A stretch of 64,000 nucleotides of DNA, taken from Chloroflexota bacterium. Lineage in GTDB: Bacteria; Chloroflexota; Dehalococcoidia; Tepidiformales; Tepidiformaceae. Shown here one piece after another: positions 42,353 through 50,599 of this stretch. The notes beneath the pieces are model-generated. The model was given only the letters and a program-made list of their open reading frames with translations. It searched no databases and was not told the DNA's origin. Both the position numbers and the translations under genes were made by a program. The stretch covers positions 124,001 through 188,000 of the forward strand of contig JACRBT010000004.1 of NCBI GenBank assembly GCA_016234445.1, written 5' to 3'. Each line of letters begins with the position of its first letter. Positions within the stretch are counted from its first letter, which is position 1.

Positions 42353-43389
42353 CCGCGAACCTCCTCGAAGGGCTTCACCCATCCATCATCGTCAACAACC
42401 CCGCTCAACTGGAGTGCCAATTTCCGGCCGCGCGTCCCGGCGAAACCGGCGAAGCGCTCGCAGTTCCCCACATGGACGCGGAGGGGGTCCTCCACCTCCC
42501 GGTCGAGGATGATGACGTCGCCGGGTTCGAGGTCTGCGATCTCGCCGGCGCTGACGCGGGTGGTGCCAAGGATCGCCCGGAGGGGGACGTTCATGGGGAG
42601 CAGCTGGTCGTCGGTGACCCGCCGTGTTTCCGAGACCGTCCTGCCCGGGCGGTTGTCGAAAAGGCTCTGGCCCGTGAGCTTCGGCAGAATCTGTTCGAGG
42701 ACGGTGAGGGGGAAGCAAAGGGAGATGCCGCCGGTCTGGTCGGCAAACCGGATCTCGTACCAGGCGGTGATTACGAATTCCGACGGCGGGATCGCGTGGA
42801 GCACCTGGGGCCCCAGGGCAAGCTCGGTGACATCGGGCATGAGGTCGGTGACCCGCGACCAGGGTTCCACCAGGGACCGCGCGATGTCCATGCCAATGTG
42901 GCGGATGAGGGCGATTTCGATGTCCGTGAGGTCCCGGTTGAGCGCGCGCGTGTTGCGCTTTCCGCGCCCGCCGAGGAGCCGGTCGATGATCCCGAAGGCG
43001 ACGTCGAGGCCGAAGGCGGCGACCGCGTAGCCGTGGAGGGGGTTCATGTCGATGATGACGACAAGCGCGTTGGGCCCGATCTGGGCGGTGTATTCCTCAT
43101 AGATCCCGCGTTCGAGCGCGCTCAGCCGGGCTTCAACCTGAGAGCGGAGGCGGCCGGAGAACGAGGCCGCGAGCGCGCCGGCCACACTGTTCTGGATGAT
43201 CTGGAGACCGCGGATCTGTTCCTTGGAGAGCTTCTCCGGGTGGCGGAAGTCGTAGGCCTTGATCTTGCGGCCAGCATCCGGCCTGGCTGCGGGCACAGGG
43301 CTGCCCTCTGCCTGCGGGACGCTTTCGAGGTCGGCGTTGAGCAAGGCGTCGATTTCGCGCTGGCTGAGGACGGCGTTGTCTGCGGCCAC
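42349..43389 (-). CDS. fliM: Flagellar motor switch protein FliM
   Basis: It is part of the C-ring and binds phosphorylated CheY. The 346-residue protein has an N-terminal LSQREIDALL (CheY-binding region), the FliM core YDFRHPEKLSKEQIRGLQIIQNSVAGALAASFS, GLDVAFGIIDRLLGGRG and a C-terminal SpoA-like domain with LEPGDVIILDREVEDPLRVHVGN. GTG 43389 has GGAGG 8 nt upstream. It diverges from cheW across a 224-nt gap and heads a three-gene unit. No other flagellar gene is in the window. Confidence 0.92.
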   Translation of the reverse strand: MAADNAVLSQREIDALLNADLESVPQAEGSPVPAARPDAGRKIKAYDFRHPEKLSKEQIRGLQIIQNSVAGALAASFSGRLRSQVEARLSALERGIYEEYTAQIGPNALVVIIDMNPLHGYAVAAFGLDVAFGIIDRLLGGRGKRNTRALNRDLTDIEIALIRHIGMDIARSLVEPWSRVTDLMPDVTELALGPQVLHAIPPSEFVITAWYEIRFADQTGGISLCFPLTVLEQILPKLTGQSLFDNRPGRTVSETRRVTDDQLLPMNVPLRAILGTTRVSAGEIADLEPGDVIILDREVEDPLRVHVGNCERFAGFAGTRGRKLALQLSGVVDDDGWVKPFEEVRG

Positions 43390-43613
43390 GTGTTCCCTCC
43401 AGGGGCGATGACAACTCTCCCGGTTTGATTGTCGGCACGGTATCGGCAGCTTCCCTAGGTCGGTTCGGTGACAAACCCGACAAGGAATCAGGCCTAGGGG
43501 CTGCGCTTACAGCGGTTTGCGGGGTTCGCCTGATGCCCGGCAGGGCCGTTTCACACGTAGCCTTGGAACGCATGCCGAAGCCAGGTGTGCCGCCAACTGA
43601 AGAGGAGCAAGTA

Positions 43614-44129
43614 ATGGCAACCAGGACCCCGGAACAGACCGCGGACACCCCCGTGCCCACCAACCAGGAACAGCATGTCGTGATCTTCCGCCTTGCGGAC
43701 GAGTACTACGCACTCGACATCCAGGCGGTCCAGGAGATCGTGCGGATGCAGCCGATCACCTCGATCCCCGGCTCCGATGCCTGGGTCGAGGGCATCACGA
43801 ACCTCCGCGGCCGCGTCGTCCCCGTTATTGACCTGCGGCGCCGCTGCGGCGTTCGGGACAGCGAACCGACGGCCGAAACGCGGATCGTGGTCGTCAGCAG
43901 CCCGAACGGGATGGTCGGCCTGATCGTCGACGCGGTCTCGGAAGTGATGCGCATTCCCTCCGAGCAGGTCGAGCCGCCCAGCACGATCGTCAGCGTGCCC
44001 GAGAACACCTACCTCCGCGGCATCGCCAAACTCGAAGACCGGCTCGTGTCACTCATGGACCTCGACGGCGTCCTGCCGTCGCACGGCACGGTTGGGCTGG
44101 GCGACGCAGCCCACGAACTCGCAGCCTGA
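43614..44129 (+). CDS. cheW: Chemotaxis coupling protein CheW
   Basis: It bridges receptors and CheA. The 171-residue SH3-like protein has VVIFRLADEYYALDIQAVQEIVRM, PGSDAWVEGITNLRGRVVPVIDLRRRCG and IVVVSSPNGMVGLIVDAVSEVMRIP. GAGGAG (43602-43607) precedes ATG 43614; the longer in-frame reading upstream is discarded. It is the first gene of the che operon. Confidence 0.95.
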   Translation: MATRTPEQTADTPVPTNQEQHVVIFRLADEYYALDIQAVQEIVRMQPITSIPGSDAWVEGITNLRGRVVPVIDLRRRCGVRDSEPTAETRIVVVSSPNGMVGLIVDAVSEVMRIPSEQVEPPSTIVSVPENTYLRGIAKLEDRLVSLMDLDGVLPSHGTVGLGDAAHELAA

Positions 44130-44179
44130 CCGGTGCCGTCGACGAAACCACCGCACACCCCAGCAGGAGACGTGGGCGC

Positions 44180-46273
44180 ATGACCAGCACCGGCACCAGG
44201 CTGCAGTTCGACCTCGATGACGACGACGTCAAGCTTTTCTGTGAAGAAGCGGACGAACAGTTGGAGCTGCTCGACAACTCCCTGGTCCAGCTCGAAGGCG
44301 AGCCGGACCCTGACCTCGTCCAGCAAATCTTCCGGGCGGCGCACACGCTCAAGGGCTCGTCGGCAACGATTGGCCACAAGAAGATGGCGAGCCTCACCCA
44401 TGCCATGGAAACGGTGCTCGACGCCGTCCGCCAGGGCCGGAAGTCGCCCACCTCCGATGTTGTGGACGCGCTCCTGGCCGCGTTGGACGCCCTCCGCGTC
44501 CTGGCCCGGGAAGTGGTGACGCGGATTGACTCAGGCACCGAAACGGCCCGCCTGCAGTCCGACCTTCTCGCCCTGCTGGAAGAGACGGACGCCGAGGCGG
44601 CAACGGTGGCCGACGACCGGCCAGCGCGCCGCCTGCCCGAAGCTGTCACGAATGCAGCGCTCGCCGCTCTCCACCAGGGCCGCTCGGCGTTCCTGGTCGA
44701 CGTCGTCTTCGGCGATGACTGCCAGCTGCCTTCGATCCGCTGCTTCCAGGTTCTCCAGGAAATGGACGCGCTCGCCGAAGTCGCGCACACCTGGCCGGAG
44801 CGAGCGGCGATCGAAGCCGGCGGCGGGGAGTTCGCCCTGAGCGCCGTGCTCGTGGGCAACACCGAGGAAGAACATCTCCACGGTGCCCTCGCGGCCGTCT
44901 CCGACATCGTCCAGCTCCAGGTCCGACTGCTTTCGGCCGAAGAAGTCGAGGGCCCGCTCCAGGCGGCGCCGGCCCCGGCAAAGGCCCCGCCAGCCGAAGC
45001 CGGCCGGCCGAAGCTCCAGGTTGTCGACGAAAGCGCACCCGCCCAGGCGGCCGGCCCCGCCCGCAAGGCAGCCCAGTCGGTCCGCATCGACGTGGAGCGG
45101 CTGGACGGGCTGATGAACCTGGTCGGCGAGCTCGTCATCGACAGGACGCGCCTTCAACAGATCCGCGAGCAGCTCACCCCCGTGCTCAAGGACGCGAACC
45201 TGAACGAACTCACCGACAACTTCGAAGAGACGACCGCCCATCTCGCCCGTGTCACCGACGAGCTCCAGGAGGAGATCATGCGGAGCCGGATGCTGCCGGT
45301 GCGCTCCGTGCTCACACGCCTCCCGCGGCTCGTCCGCGATGTCGCTTCCAAGTGCGGCAAGAAGGTGGAACTGTTGACCGCGGGCGAAGAGACCGAACTC
45401 GACCGCTCCGTCATCGAGGAGATCTCGGACCCGCTCGTCCACATCCTCCGCAACGCCGTCGACCACGGCATCGAGAGCCCCGAGGAACGCCGCGCCGCCG
45501 GCAAGCCCGAAACGGGGACCGTGCGGGTGACCGCGTGGAACCAGGAGACCTACATCTACCTCTCCGTCCAGGACGACGGGAAGGGCATCGACGTGGACGC
45601 TCTCCGGCGCAAGGCCGTTGAGCGCGGGCTCGTCCCCAAAGAAGTCGCCGAGGCGGCGACCGACGAAGCCGTGCTCCAGTACATCTTCTTCGCCGGGCTA
45701 TCCACGGCGAAGGTGCTGTCTGACGTTTCGGGCCGCGGCGTGGGGATGGACATCGTCCGCACGAACATCGAGCGGCTCAACGGCGAAATCAAGGTCCGGA
45801 GCACGCGCGGCAAGGGCAGCGAATTCATCATCCAGCTCCCGCTGACGCTGGCGACCACGAAGGCCCTGATGGTCGTCGCGGCCGGCACTGTCTATGCGCT
45901 CCCGCTGGTCTCGGTCACCGAAGCCCTCGCGGAAGATGACGCCGACATCCATTCCGTGAACGGCCGCCGCACGCTCCGGCTGCGCGGCCGTCTCCTTCCC
46001 GTGGTCGACCTCGCCCGGGCACTCGGGGAGACCCGGCCCCGGGCGATCGACGCCAGCCGGTTCGTCGTGGCGGCGAAACACAGCGACCGCCAGGTGGCCT
46101 TCCTCGTGGACCGCCTCCTCGGCGAACAGGACGTCGTCGTGAAGTCCCTCGGGGACCTCATCGGGAACCGGAAGGGGCTCACGGGCGCCACGATCCTGGG
46201 GGACGGGAGCCTCGGGCTCATCCTCGACACCGCCAGCCTGGTGAGCGAACAGGCTTACCCCGCCACGGCCTGA
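44180..46273 (+). CDS. cheA: Chemotaxis histidine kinase CheA
   Basis: The 697-residue kinase has an HPt domain with phospho-acceptor His55 (AAHTLKGSSATIGH), a middle P2-like region and an Ala/Pro linker. A dimerisation helix pair follows (MNLVGELVIDRTRLQQIR), then the HATPase domain (HILRNAVDHGIESPEERRAAGKP, DDGKGIDVDALRRKA and GRGVGMDIVRTNIERLNG) and a C-terminal CheW-like domain. It phosphorylates CheY and CheB. A purine-rich AGGAG is 12-16 nt before ATG 44180. Confidence 0.97.
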   Translation: MTSTGTRLQFDLDDDDVKLFCEEADEQLELLDNSLVQLEGEPDPDLVQQIFRAAHTLKGSSATIGHKKMASLTHAMETVLDAVRQGRKSPTSDVVDALLAALDALRVLAREVVTRIDSGTETARLQSDLLALLEETDAEAATVADDRPARRLPEAVTNAALAALHQGRSAFLVDVVFGDDCQLPSIRCFQVLQEMDALAEVAHTWPERAAIEAGGGEFALSAVLVGNTEEEHLHGALAAVSDIVQLQVRLLSAEEVEGPLQAAPAPAKAPPAEAGRPKLQVVDESAPAQAAGPARKAAQSVRIDVERLDGLMNLVGELVIDRTRLQQIREQLTPVLKDANLNELTDNFEETTAHLARVTDELQEEIMRSRMLPVRSVLTRLPRLVRDVASKCGKKVELLTAGEETELDRSVIEEISDPLVHILRNAVDHGIESPEERRAAGKPETGTVRVTAWNQETYIYLSVQDDGKGIDVDALRRKAVERGLVPKEVAEAATDEAVLQYIFFAGLSTAKVLSDVSGRGVGMDIVRTNIERLNGEIKVRSTRGKGSEFIIQLPLTLATTKALMVVAAGTVYALPLVSVTEALAEDDADIHSVNGRRTLRLRGRLLPVVDLARALGETRPRAIDASRFVVAAKHSDRQVAFLVDRLLGEQDVVVKSLGDLIGNRKGLTGATILGDGSLGLILDTASLVSEQAYPATA

Positions 46274-46298
46274 CCGAAGGAAAAGGAGACACACGCAG

Positions 46299-46898
46299 AT
46301 GGCAACCCCCGGCACCCCCATTGTCACCACCCTCACCCGCGTGGCCAGCGATGGCGCGATCCGCGCGGGGCGGGGTCTCTCCGGGCTCATGGGCCAGGAG
46401 ATCACGATCCACGTCCCCAGCGTGCGGCTCGGGACGAAGGCCGACGCCTGTGACGCCGTCGGCGGGCCCGAAACGCTCGTCCTCGGCGCCTACCTCTCGC
46501 TCGCCGGCGACATCACCGGCCATGTGATGCTGCTCTTCCCGGTCCAGCGGGCTCTCGACTGCGTGGACCTGATGTGCGGGCAGGAAAAGGGCACGACGAC
46601 CGAACCGGACGAGCTGGCGTTCTCCGCTGTCGGCGAGCTTGGCAACATCGTCGGCTCGGCGTTCGTAAACGCGCTGGCCGACGAGACGAACCTGATCCTC
46701 CACCCGAGCCCGCCTTCGGTGGTGAGCGACATGGCGATCGCGCTCGTCGAGTCGGTCTACGCCGAGGTCCTCTCCCAGGGCGGCGACGTCGTCATGATCG
46801 ACACCGTCTTCGAAGACTCCAGCGGCCGGACCGCCGGCTTGCTGATCGTCGCTCCCGACCCCAGCTGCCTCGACCGGCTTCGGGAGCTGGCAGCATGA
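46299..46898 (+). CDS. cheC: CheC-type phosphatase
   Basis: The 199-residue protein has a single ExxN signature (SAVGELGNIVGSAF; E113 and N116) in a CheC/CheX-like fold. The N-terminal first active site of classical CheC is not visible, so it is a one-site form. The adjacency of cheD, its known partner, favours CheC over CheX. Its stop overlaps the cheD start (ATGA). Having this and cheX means two CheY-P phosphatases. Confidence 0.82.
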   Translation: MATPGTPIVTTLTRVASDGAIRAGRGLSGLMGQEITIHVPSVRLGTKADACDAVGGPETLVLGAYLSLAGDITGHVMLLFPVQRALDCVDLMCGQEKGTTTEPDELAFSAVGELGNIVGSAFVNALADETNLILHPSPPSVVSDMAIALVESVYAEVLSQGGDVVMIDTVFEDSSGRTAGLLIVAPDPSCLDRLRELAA

Positions 46899-47401
46899 CA
46901 GCACCGGCTGCGGACATCCGTCGTGTGGCTGTCGGCATCGGCCAGCTCGCCGTGAGCAAGAGCCCAAGAGACGTACTCGTCGCCTACGGGCTCGGTTCGT
47001 GTGTCGGCGTGAGCATGTTCGACCCCGGGGCGGGCGTGGCCGGCCTGGTCCACGTCCTCCTCCCCGGTTCCGACGGGAAACCCCAGGACGCGAAAGAGCC
47101 CGCGCGGTTCGCGGACTACGGCCTGGACCTCCTGGTGAAGTCGCTGGTTGACGCCGGGGGGCTGAAGCGCCGCTTCGTGGTGAAGGTCGCGGGCGGTGCG
47201 GCGGTCCTCGGGCCCGCCAACGCCGAAAAATTCAAGATCGGCGAGCGCAATGCCGAAGCAATCAAGGAGCGTCTCAAGCTGCATGGGTTGACCCCGGCGG
47301 CCCGTGACATCGGGGGCACCAAAGGCCGCACTCTCGAACTCCACGTCGCGACAGGCAGGACCTACGTCCGGACCGCCGCGTCGCCCGCGAACGAACTCTA
47401 G
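46895..47401 (+). CDS. cheD: Chemoreceptor glutamine deamidase CheD
   Basis: The 168-residue protein has the papain-like catalytic pair Cys36 (LGSCVGV) and His53 (GLVHVLLP), plus FVVKVAGGAAVLGP and IGERNAEAIKERL. It deamidates receptor glutamines and in Bacillus is titrated by CheC. ATG 46895 overlaps cheC by four bases. No receptor gene is within the window, so its targets lie elsewhere. Confidence 0.93.
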   Translation: MTAPAADIRRVAVGIGQLAVSKSPRDVLVAYGLGSCVGVSMFDPGAGVAGLVHVLLPGSDGKPQDAKEPARFADYGLDLLVKSLVDAGGLKRRFVVKVAGGAAVLGPANAEKFKIGERNAEAIKERLKLHGLTPAARDIGGTKGRTLELHVATGRTYVRTAASPANEL

Positions 47402-47410
47402 GAGGAGCCA

Positions 47411-47767
47411 ATGGCAACGATTCTTGTCGTCGACGACGCGGCCTTCATGCGCATGCGTATGTCGAAGATCCTTTCCGAAGCAGGGTACGAAGTCGTCCAG
47501 GCCGAAAACGGCCTCGACGCGCTGGGGAAGTACAAGGCCCAGCGGCCCGACGCGGTGCTCATGGACATCACCATGCCCGAGATGGACGGCCTGACCGCGC
47601 TCAAGGAGATCAAGGCCCACGACCCGAGCGCCCGGATCGCGATGGTGACGGCCCTGGGCCAACAGCAGATCGTCCTCGAAGCAGTGAAGAGCGGCGCCAA
47701 GGACTTCCTCGTGAAGCCCTGCGAAGGCGACCGGGTCCTCGCTGCCGTCTCCAAACTCTGCGCTTAA
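47411..47767 (+). CDS. cheY: Chemotaxis response regulator CheY
   Basis: The 118-residue receiver domain has the acidic pair D8/D9, phospho-acceptor D52 (VLMDITMPEMDG), a Thr in MVTALG and a Lys in FLVKP. It binds FliM when phosphorylated. GGAGGAG immediately upstream of ATG 47411 indicates strong translation. It stands between cheD and cheB. Confidence 0.93.
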   Translation: MATILVVDDAAFMRMRMSKILSEAGYEVVQAENGLDALGKYKAQRPDAVLMDITMPEMDGLTALKEIKAHDPSARIAMVTALGQQQIVLEAVKSGAKDFLVKPCEGDRVLAAVSKLCA

Positions 47768-47779
47768 CGAGGCTGTTTC

Positions 47780-48853
47780 ATGGCATCACCTGTCCTGGCC
47801 GCCCAGTCGTCGGCCCGCGTCCTGGTTGTGGATGACTCCGCCTTCATGCGGCATTCAATCGAGCGGATCCTCAATCGCACGGCCGGCCTGGTGGTGGTCG
47901 GGACCGCCAACGACGGCGTTGACGCCGTCAAACGGGCGCTCGAACTCCGCCCCGACGTCATCACGATGGACGTCGAGATGCCCCGGATGGACGGCGTCGC
48001 GGCCGTCACGGAGATCATGCAGACCGTGCCGACGCCGATCGTGATGCTGAGCACGCGAACGACGGCCGGCGCCGAGACGACCATCCGCGCACTCGAGGCC
48101 GGGGCGGTGGACTGCGTCGCCAAGCCGAGCGGCCTCAGCCACGAACTCGCCAACGTGGCCCAGGAACTCGGGGCCGCGGTCCTCCGGGCACGCCAGGTGA
48201 TCGCCCGCCGTCGCCTCACGTCGGCACTCCCTGCGGCGCCGGCGAAGGCCATCTCCGGGACCAGCGACGTGCCCGCCGGCCACCTTGTCGTGATCGGCTC
48301 CTCGACCGGCGGCCCGCCGGCACTCACCGAAGTCGTGCCCCACCTGCCGGCGGACCTCAACGCCGCCGTCGTCATCGTCCAGCACATGCCGCCGGGATTC
48401 ACGGCGGCCCTCGCGAGGCGGCTCGATTCGCTGTCGCCACTCCACGTGGTCGAAGCAACGGAAGGCGCTTCCCTTTCGGCGGGAAAGGTGCTCATCGCAC
48501 CCGGCGACTATCACCTGGTGGTGACCCCGCAGCGGAAGATCCACCTCGACCAGGGCCCGTCGTTGCACGGGGTGCGTCCCGCGGTCGACATCACCCTCGA
48601 TTCGGCGGCAAGCGTCTACGGCCGGCGGCTGACCGTGGCGATCCTCACCGGCATGGGCAAGGACGGCGCCGACGGCGCAGCCCGGTGCGAACGCGAAGGC
48701 GCCCACATCGTCGTCCAGGACGAAGCCACCTGCGTCGTCTACGGGATGCCGCGCGTGGCGAAGGAGCGGACACAGCACGCAAGCCAGCTGCCGTTGGACC
48801 GGATAGCCGAGGCGGTCGTCAAGAGCGTGGCCCCGAGAGGCCTCTCGCGATGA
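47780..48853 (+). CDS. cheB: Chemotaxis response regulator/methylesterase CheB
   Basis: The 357-residue protein has an N-terminal receiver with D64 (ITMDVEMPRMDG), then a methylesterase domain with SSTGGPPAL (Ser nucleophile), QHMPPGFTAALARRL (His) and TGMGKDGADGA (Asp). It removes receptor methyl groups when phosphorylated by CheA. The stop overlaps the cheR ATG (ATGA). Confidence 0.95.
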   Translation: MASPVLAAQSSARVLVVDDSAFMRHSIERILNRTAGLVVVGTANDGVDAVKRALELRPDVITMDVEMPRMDGVAAVTEIMQTVPTPIVMLSTRTTAGAETTIRALEAGAVDCVAKPSGLSHELANVAQELGAAVLRARQVIARRRLTSALPAAPAKAISGTSDVPAGHLVVIGSSTGGPPALTEVVPHLPADLNAAVVIVQHMPPGFTAALARRLDSLSPLHVVEATEGASLSAGKVLIAPGDYHLVVTPQRKIHLDQGPSLHGVRPAVDITLDSAASVYGRRLTVAILTGMGKDGADGAARCEREGAHIVVQDEATCVVYGMPRVAKERTQHASQLPLDRIAEAVVKSVAPRGLSR

Positions 48854-49647
48854 GCGAACCCGTGGTGCTGGACCCGGAGTGGCTGAAGTTCCGCGGCGCC
48901 CTGGAGAAGGCGATCGGCGTGCCCCTGGGCGCCTACAAGGAACCCCAGATGAAGCGCCGCCTGGCGAGCGTCATGACCCGCCGGGGGATCGACGGATGGC
49001 CGTCGTTCGCCCGCGCCATCGCCAGCGACGGCACTCTGCTCACCGAGGTCAGGGACACGCTAACCATCAACGTCAGCGAATTCTTCCGCCAGGCCGACCG
49101 CTTCGTCGAACTCCAGCGCACCTTCATCCCGGCCCTGATACGCGAGAGGAAGACGCTGAAGATCTGGAGCGCGGGCTGCTCGGTCGGCTGCGAGCCCTAC
49201 ACCCTGAGCATGATCCTGAACGAGGTCGACTCGAAGGGCGCCCACAGCGTCCTCGCCACCGACGTCGACCTCCCCATCCTCAATCGCGCCCGCACCGGCA
49301 CGGGATACCCCGCCGCCGAAGTCCGGAGCGTGCCACCGGCGCTCCTGAAGAAATACTTCGTCGAAGAAGCCGGGACCTACCGCGTAACGGACGAGGTGAA
49401 GCGCCGGGTGACGTTCCGCCGCCACGACCTGTTGAGCGACCCCTACCCGGCAGACCAGGACATCATCCTCTGCCGGAACGTGGTCATCTATTTCACCGAC
49501 GACGCCAAGCAGCACATCTACAACGGCTTCGCGAGGGCACTGCGGCCAGGCGGCCTCCTCTTCGTCGGTGGCAGCGAAATGATCATGCGGTCAGCTGACC
49601 TTGGCCTGCGAGCGGCCTCAACCAGCATCTACCAGAAGGCCGCATAG
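48850..49647 (+). CDS. cheR: Chemotaxis protein methyltransferase CheR
   Basis: The 265-residue enzyme transfers methyl from SAM to receptor glutamates. It has the N-terminal helical CheR domain (KRRLASVMTRRGI), then TINVSEFFR, the SAM-binding WSAGCSVGCEPYTLSMI, ATDVDLPILNRARTG and CRNVVIYFTDDAKQ. ATG 48850 is used; it is the last gene of the operon. Its final codons and stop are repeated 76 nt downstream on the far side of the intergenic repeat. Confidence 0.95.
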   Translation: MSEPVVLDPEWLKFRGALEKAIGVPLGAYKEPQMKRRLASVMTRRGIDGWPSFARAIASDGTLLTEVRDTLTINVSEFFRQADRFVELQRTFIPALIRERKTLKIWSAGCSVGCEPYTLSMILNEVDSKGAHSVLATDVDLPILNRARTGTGYPAAEVRSVPPALLKKYFVEEAGTYRVTDEVKRRVTFRRHDLLSDPYPADQDIILCRNVVIYFTDDAKQHIYNGFARALRPGGLLFVGGSEMIMRSADLGLRAASTSIYQKAA

Positions 49648-49668
49648 TGCAGCCGGTCACCGCTCGTA

Positions 49669-49714
49669 TTCCCCTCGCCCACCGCAGTGGGAGAGGGGGG
49701 AGGGGGTGAGGGCC
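49669..49714. repeat. 46-bp intergenic repeat, copy 2, between 17-bp direct repeats
   Basis: It matches the copy at 38405-38450 with one substitution by eye, including the CCCAC-CGCA-GTGGG hairpin. It is flanked by ACCAGAAGGCCGCATAG (49631-49647, including the cheR stop) and ACCACAAGGCCGCATAG (49724-49740), a 17-bp direct repeat with one mismatch. This could be a target duplication from a small mobile element, or a REP-like sequence inserted by recombination. Confidence 0.8.
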
Positions 49715-49743
49715 CCGCAAACCACCACAAGGCCGCATAGCCG

Positions 49744-50535
49744 TCAGCGCCGCCGGGCGACGAACATCCCGTAGCCCGACCGCCCGCCTTCGATCATCGC
49801 CGCCCAGGTTTCGCTCGGCTCACGCTGGCGGGCGACGGCGTCCTTCCCGAAGCGGGCGGCGAAGCTTTCGAGCCAGAGCTCCTGGTCCGCCGCCGCCGGC
49901 AGCCTGGCCCCGAGCAGCGCCCGCGTCCGGTCTTCGGCCAGCAGGACTTCGAAGCCGGCGCCATCGAGCAGGGCAACGTACTCGGGGATGCGGAGCAGGG
50001 ACGGGAACCCCCAGAGGCGAGAGAGGCTGTCCCGGTCCCCGGCCGTGAACCCGGACATGGCTATCCAGTCACTGAAGGCGAAGATGGCGCCGGGCTTCAG
50101 CACCCTCGCCACCTCCGCGACGACCGCGGGCTTGTCCATGTGGCAGAGCGCGTCCTGGCTCCAGGCAGCGTCCATGCTGCCGCCGGCGAGGGGGAGCCGC
50201 TCCGTGCGGCCCAGGACCGGCTGGCAGCGGAGACCAAGCCCTTCGCTGCGGTGCCCAACCACCGCCGCGGCATGCATCCGGCGGTCCATGTCGACGCAAA
50301 CGACGGTAGCCGCGAACCGTCGGGCCAGGAACCGCGCCGGAGCGCCGAGGGCGGAGGCCATTTCGAGGACCCGGCCCCCGGCGGCGAAGCCATGGGCGGC
50401 GGCACGATCCGCGAGGGCCACGGTCGCCGACTCGCTCCCCGGATGGAGATGGGCACCGACGGACCGGAGCGACCAGGCCATGCCCGGGCCGTCATAGACA
50501 TCGCGCGGGTCGCGCAGGGAATCTGGCGAAGGCAT
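49744..50535 (-). CDS. Class I SAM-dependent methyltransferase (UbiE/sarcosine-type)
   Basis: The 263-residue protein has motif I RVLEMASALGAPARFLARRF, motif II VVCVDMDRRMHAAA, and motifs RLPLAGGSMDAAWSQDALCHMDKPAVVAEVARVLKPGAIFAFSDW, as in small-molecule methyltransferases of the glycine/sarcosine or ubiquinone-like groups. Motif I is degenerate (EMASALG in place of ExGCGxG), which may affect cofactor binding. ATG 50535 has GGAGGAG 13-19 nt upstream. Substrate unknown. Confidence 0.82.
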   Translation of the reverse strand: MPSPDSLRDPRDVYDGPGMAWSLRSVGAHLHPGSESATVALADRAAAHGFAAGGRVLEMASALGAPARFLARRFAATVVCVDMDRRMHAAAVVGHRSEGLGLRCQPVLGRTERLPLAGGSMDAAWSQDALCHMDKPAVVAEVARVLKPGAIFAFSDWIAMSGFTAGDRDSLSRLWGFPSLLRIPEYVALLDGAGFEVLLAEDRTRALLGARLPAAADQELWLESFAARFGKDAVARQREPSETWAAMIEGGRSGYGMFVARRR

Positions 50536-50599
50536 GGCGGCGAGGCTCCTCCGAAGGTGGGGGCATTCTACCAGCCGCGGCGGCAAGGACGTGAGGACG

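Noticed and set aside
43390-43613. Possible c-di-GMP riboswitch or sigma-28 promoter between fliM and cheW
   Set aside because: No GEMM core or TAAA/GCCGATAA pair could be laid out. Only short imperfect repeats (CCTAGG, GTCGG/CCGAC) are present, so nothing is claimed beyond a divergent promoter region.
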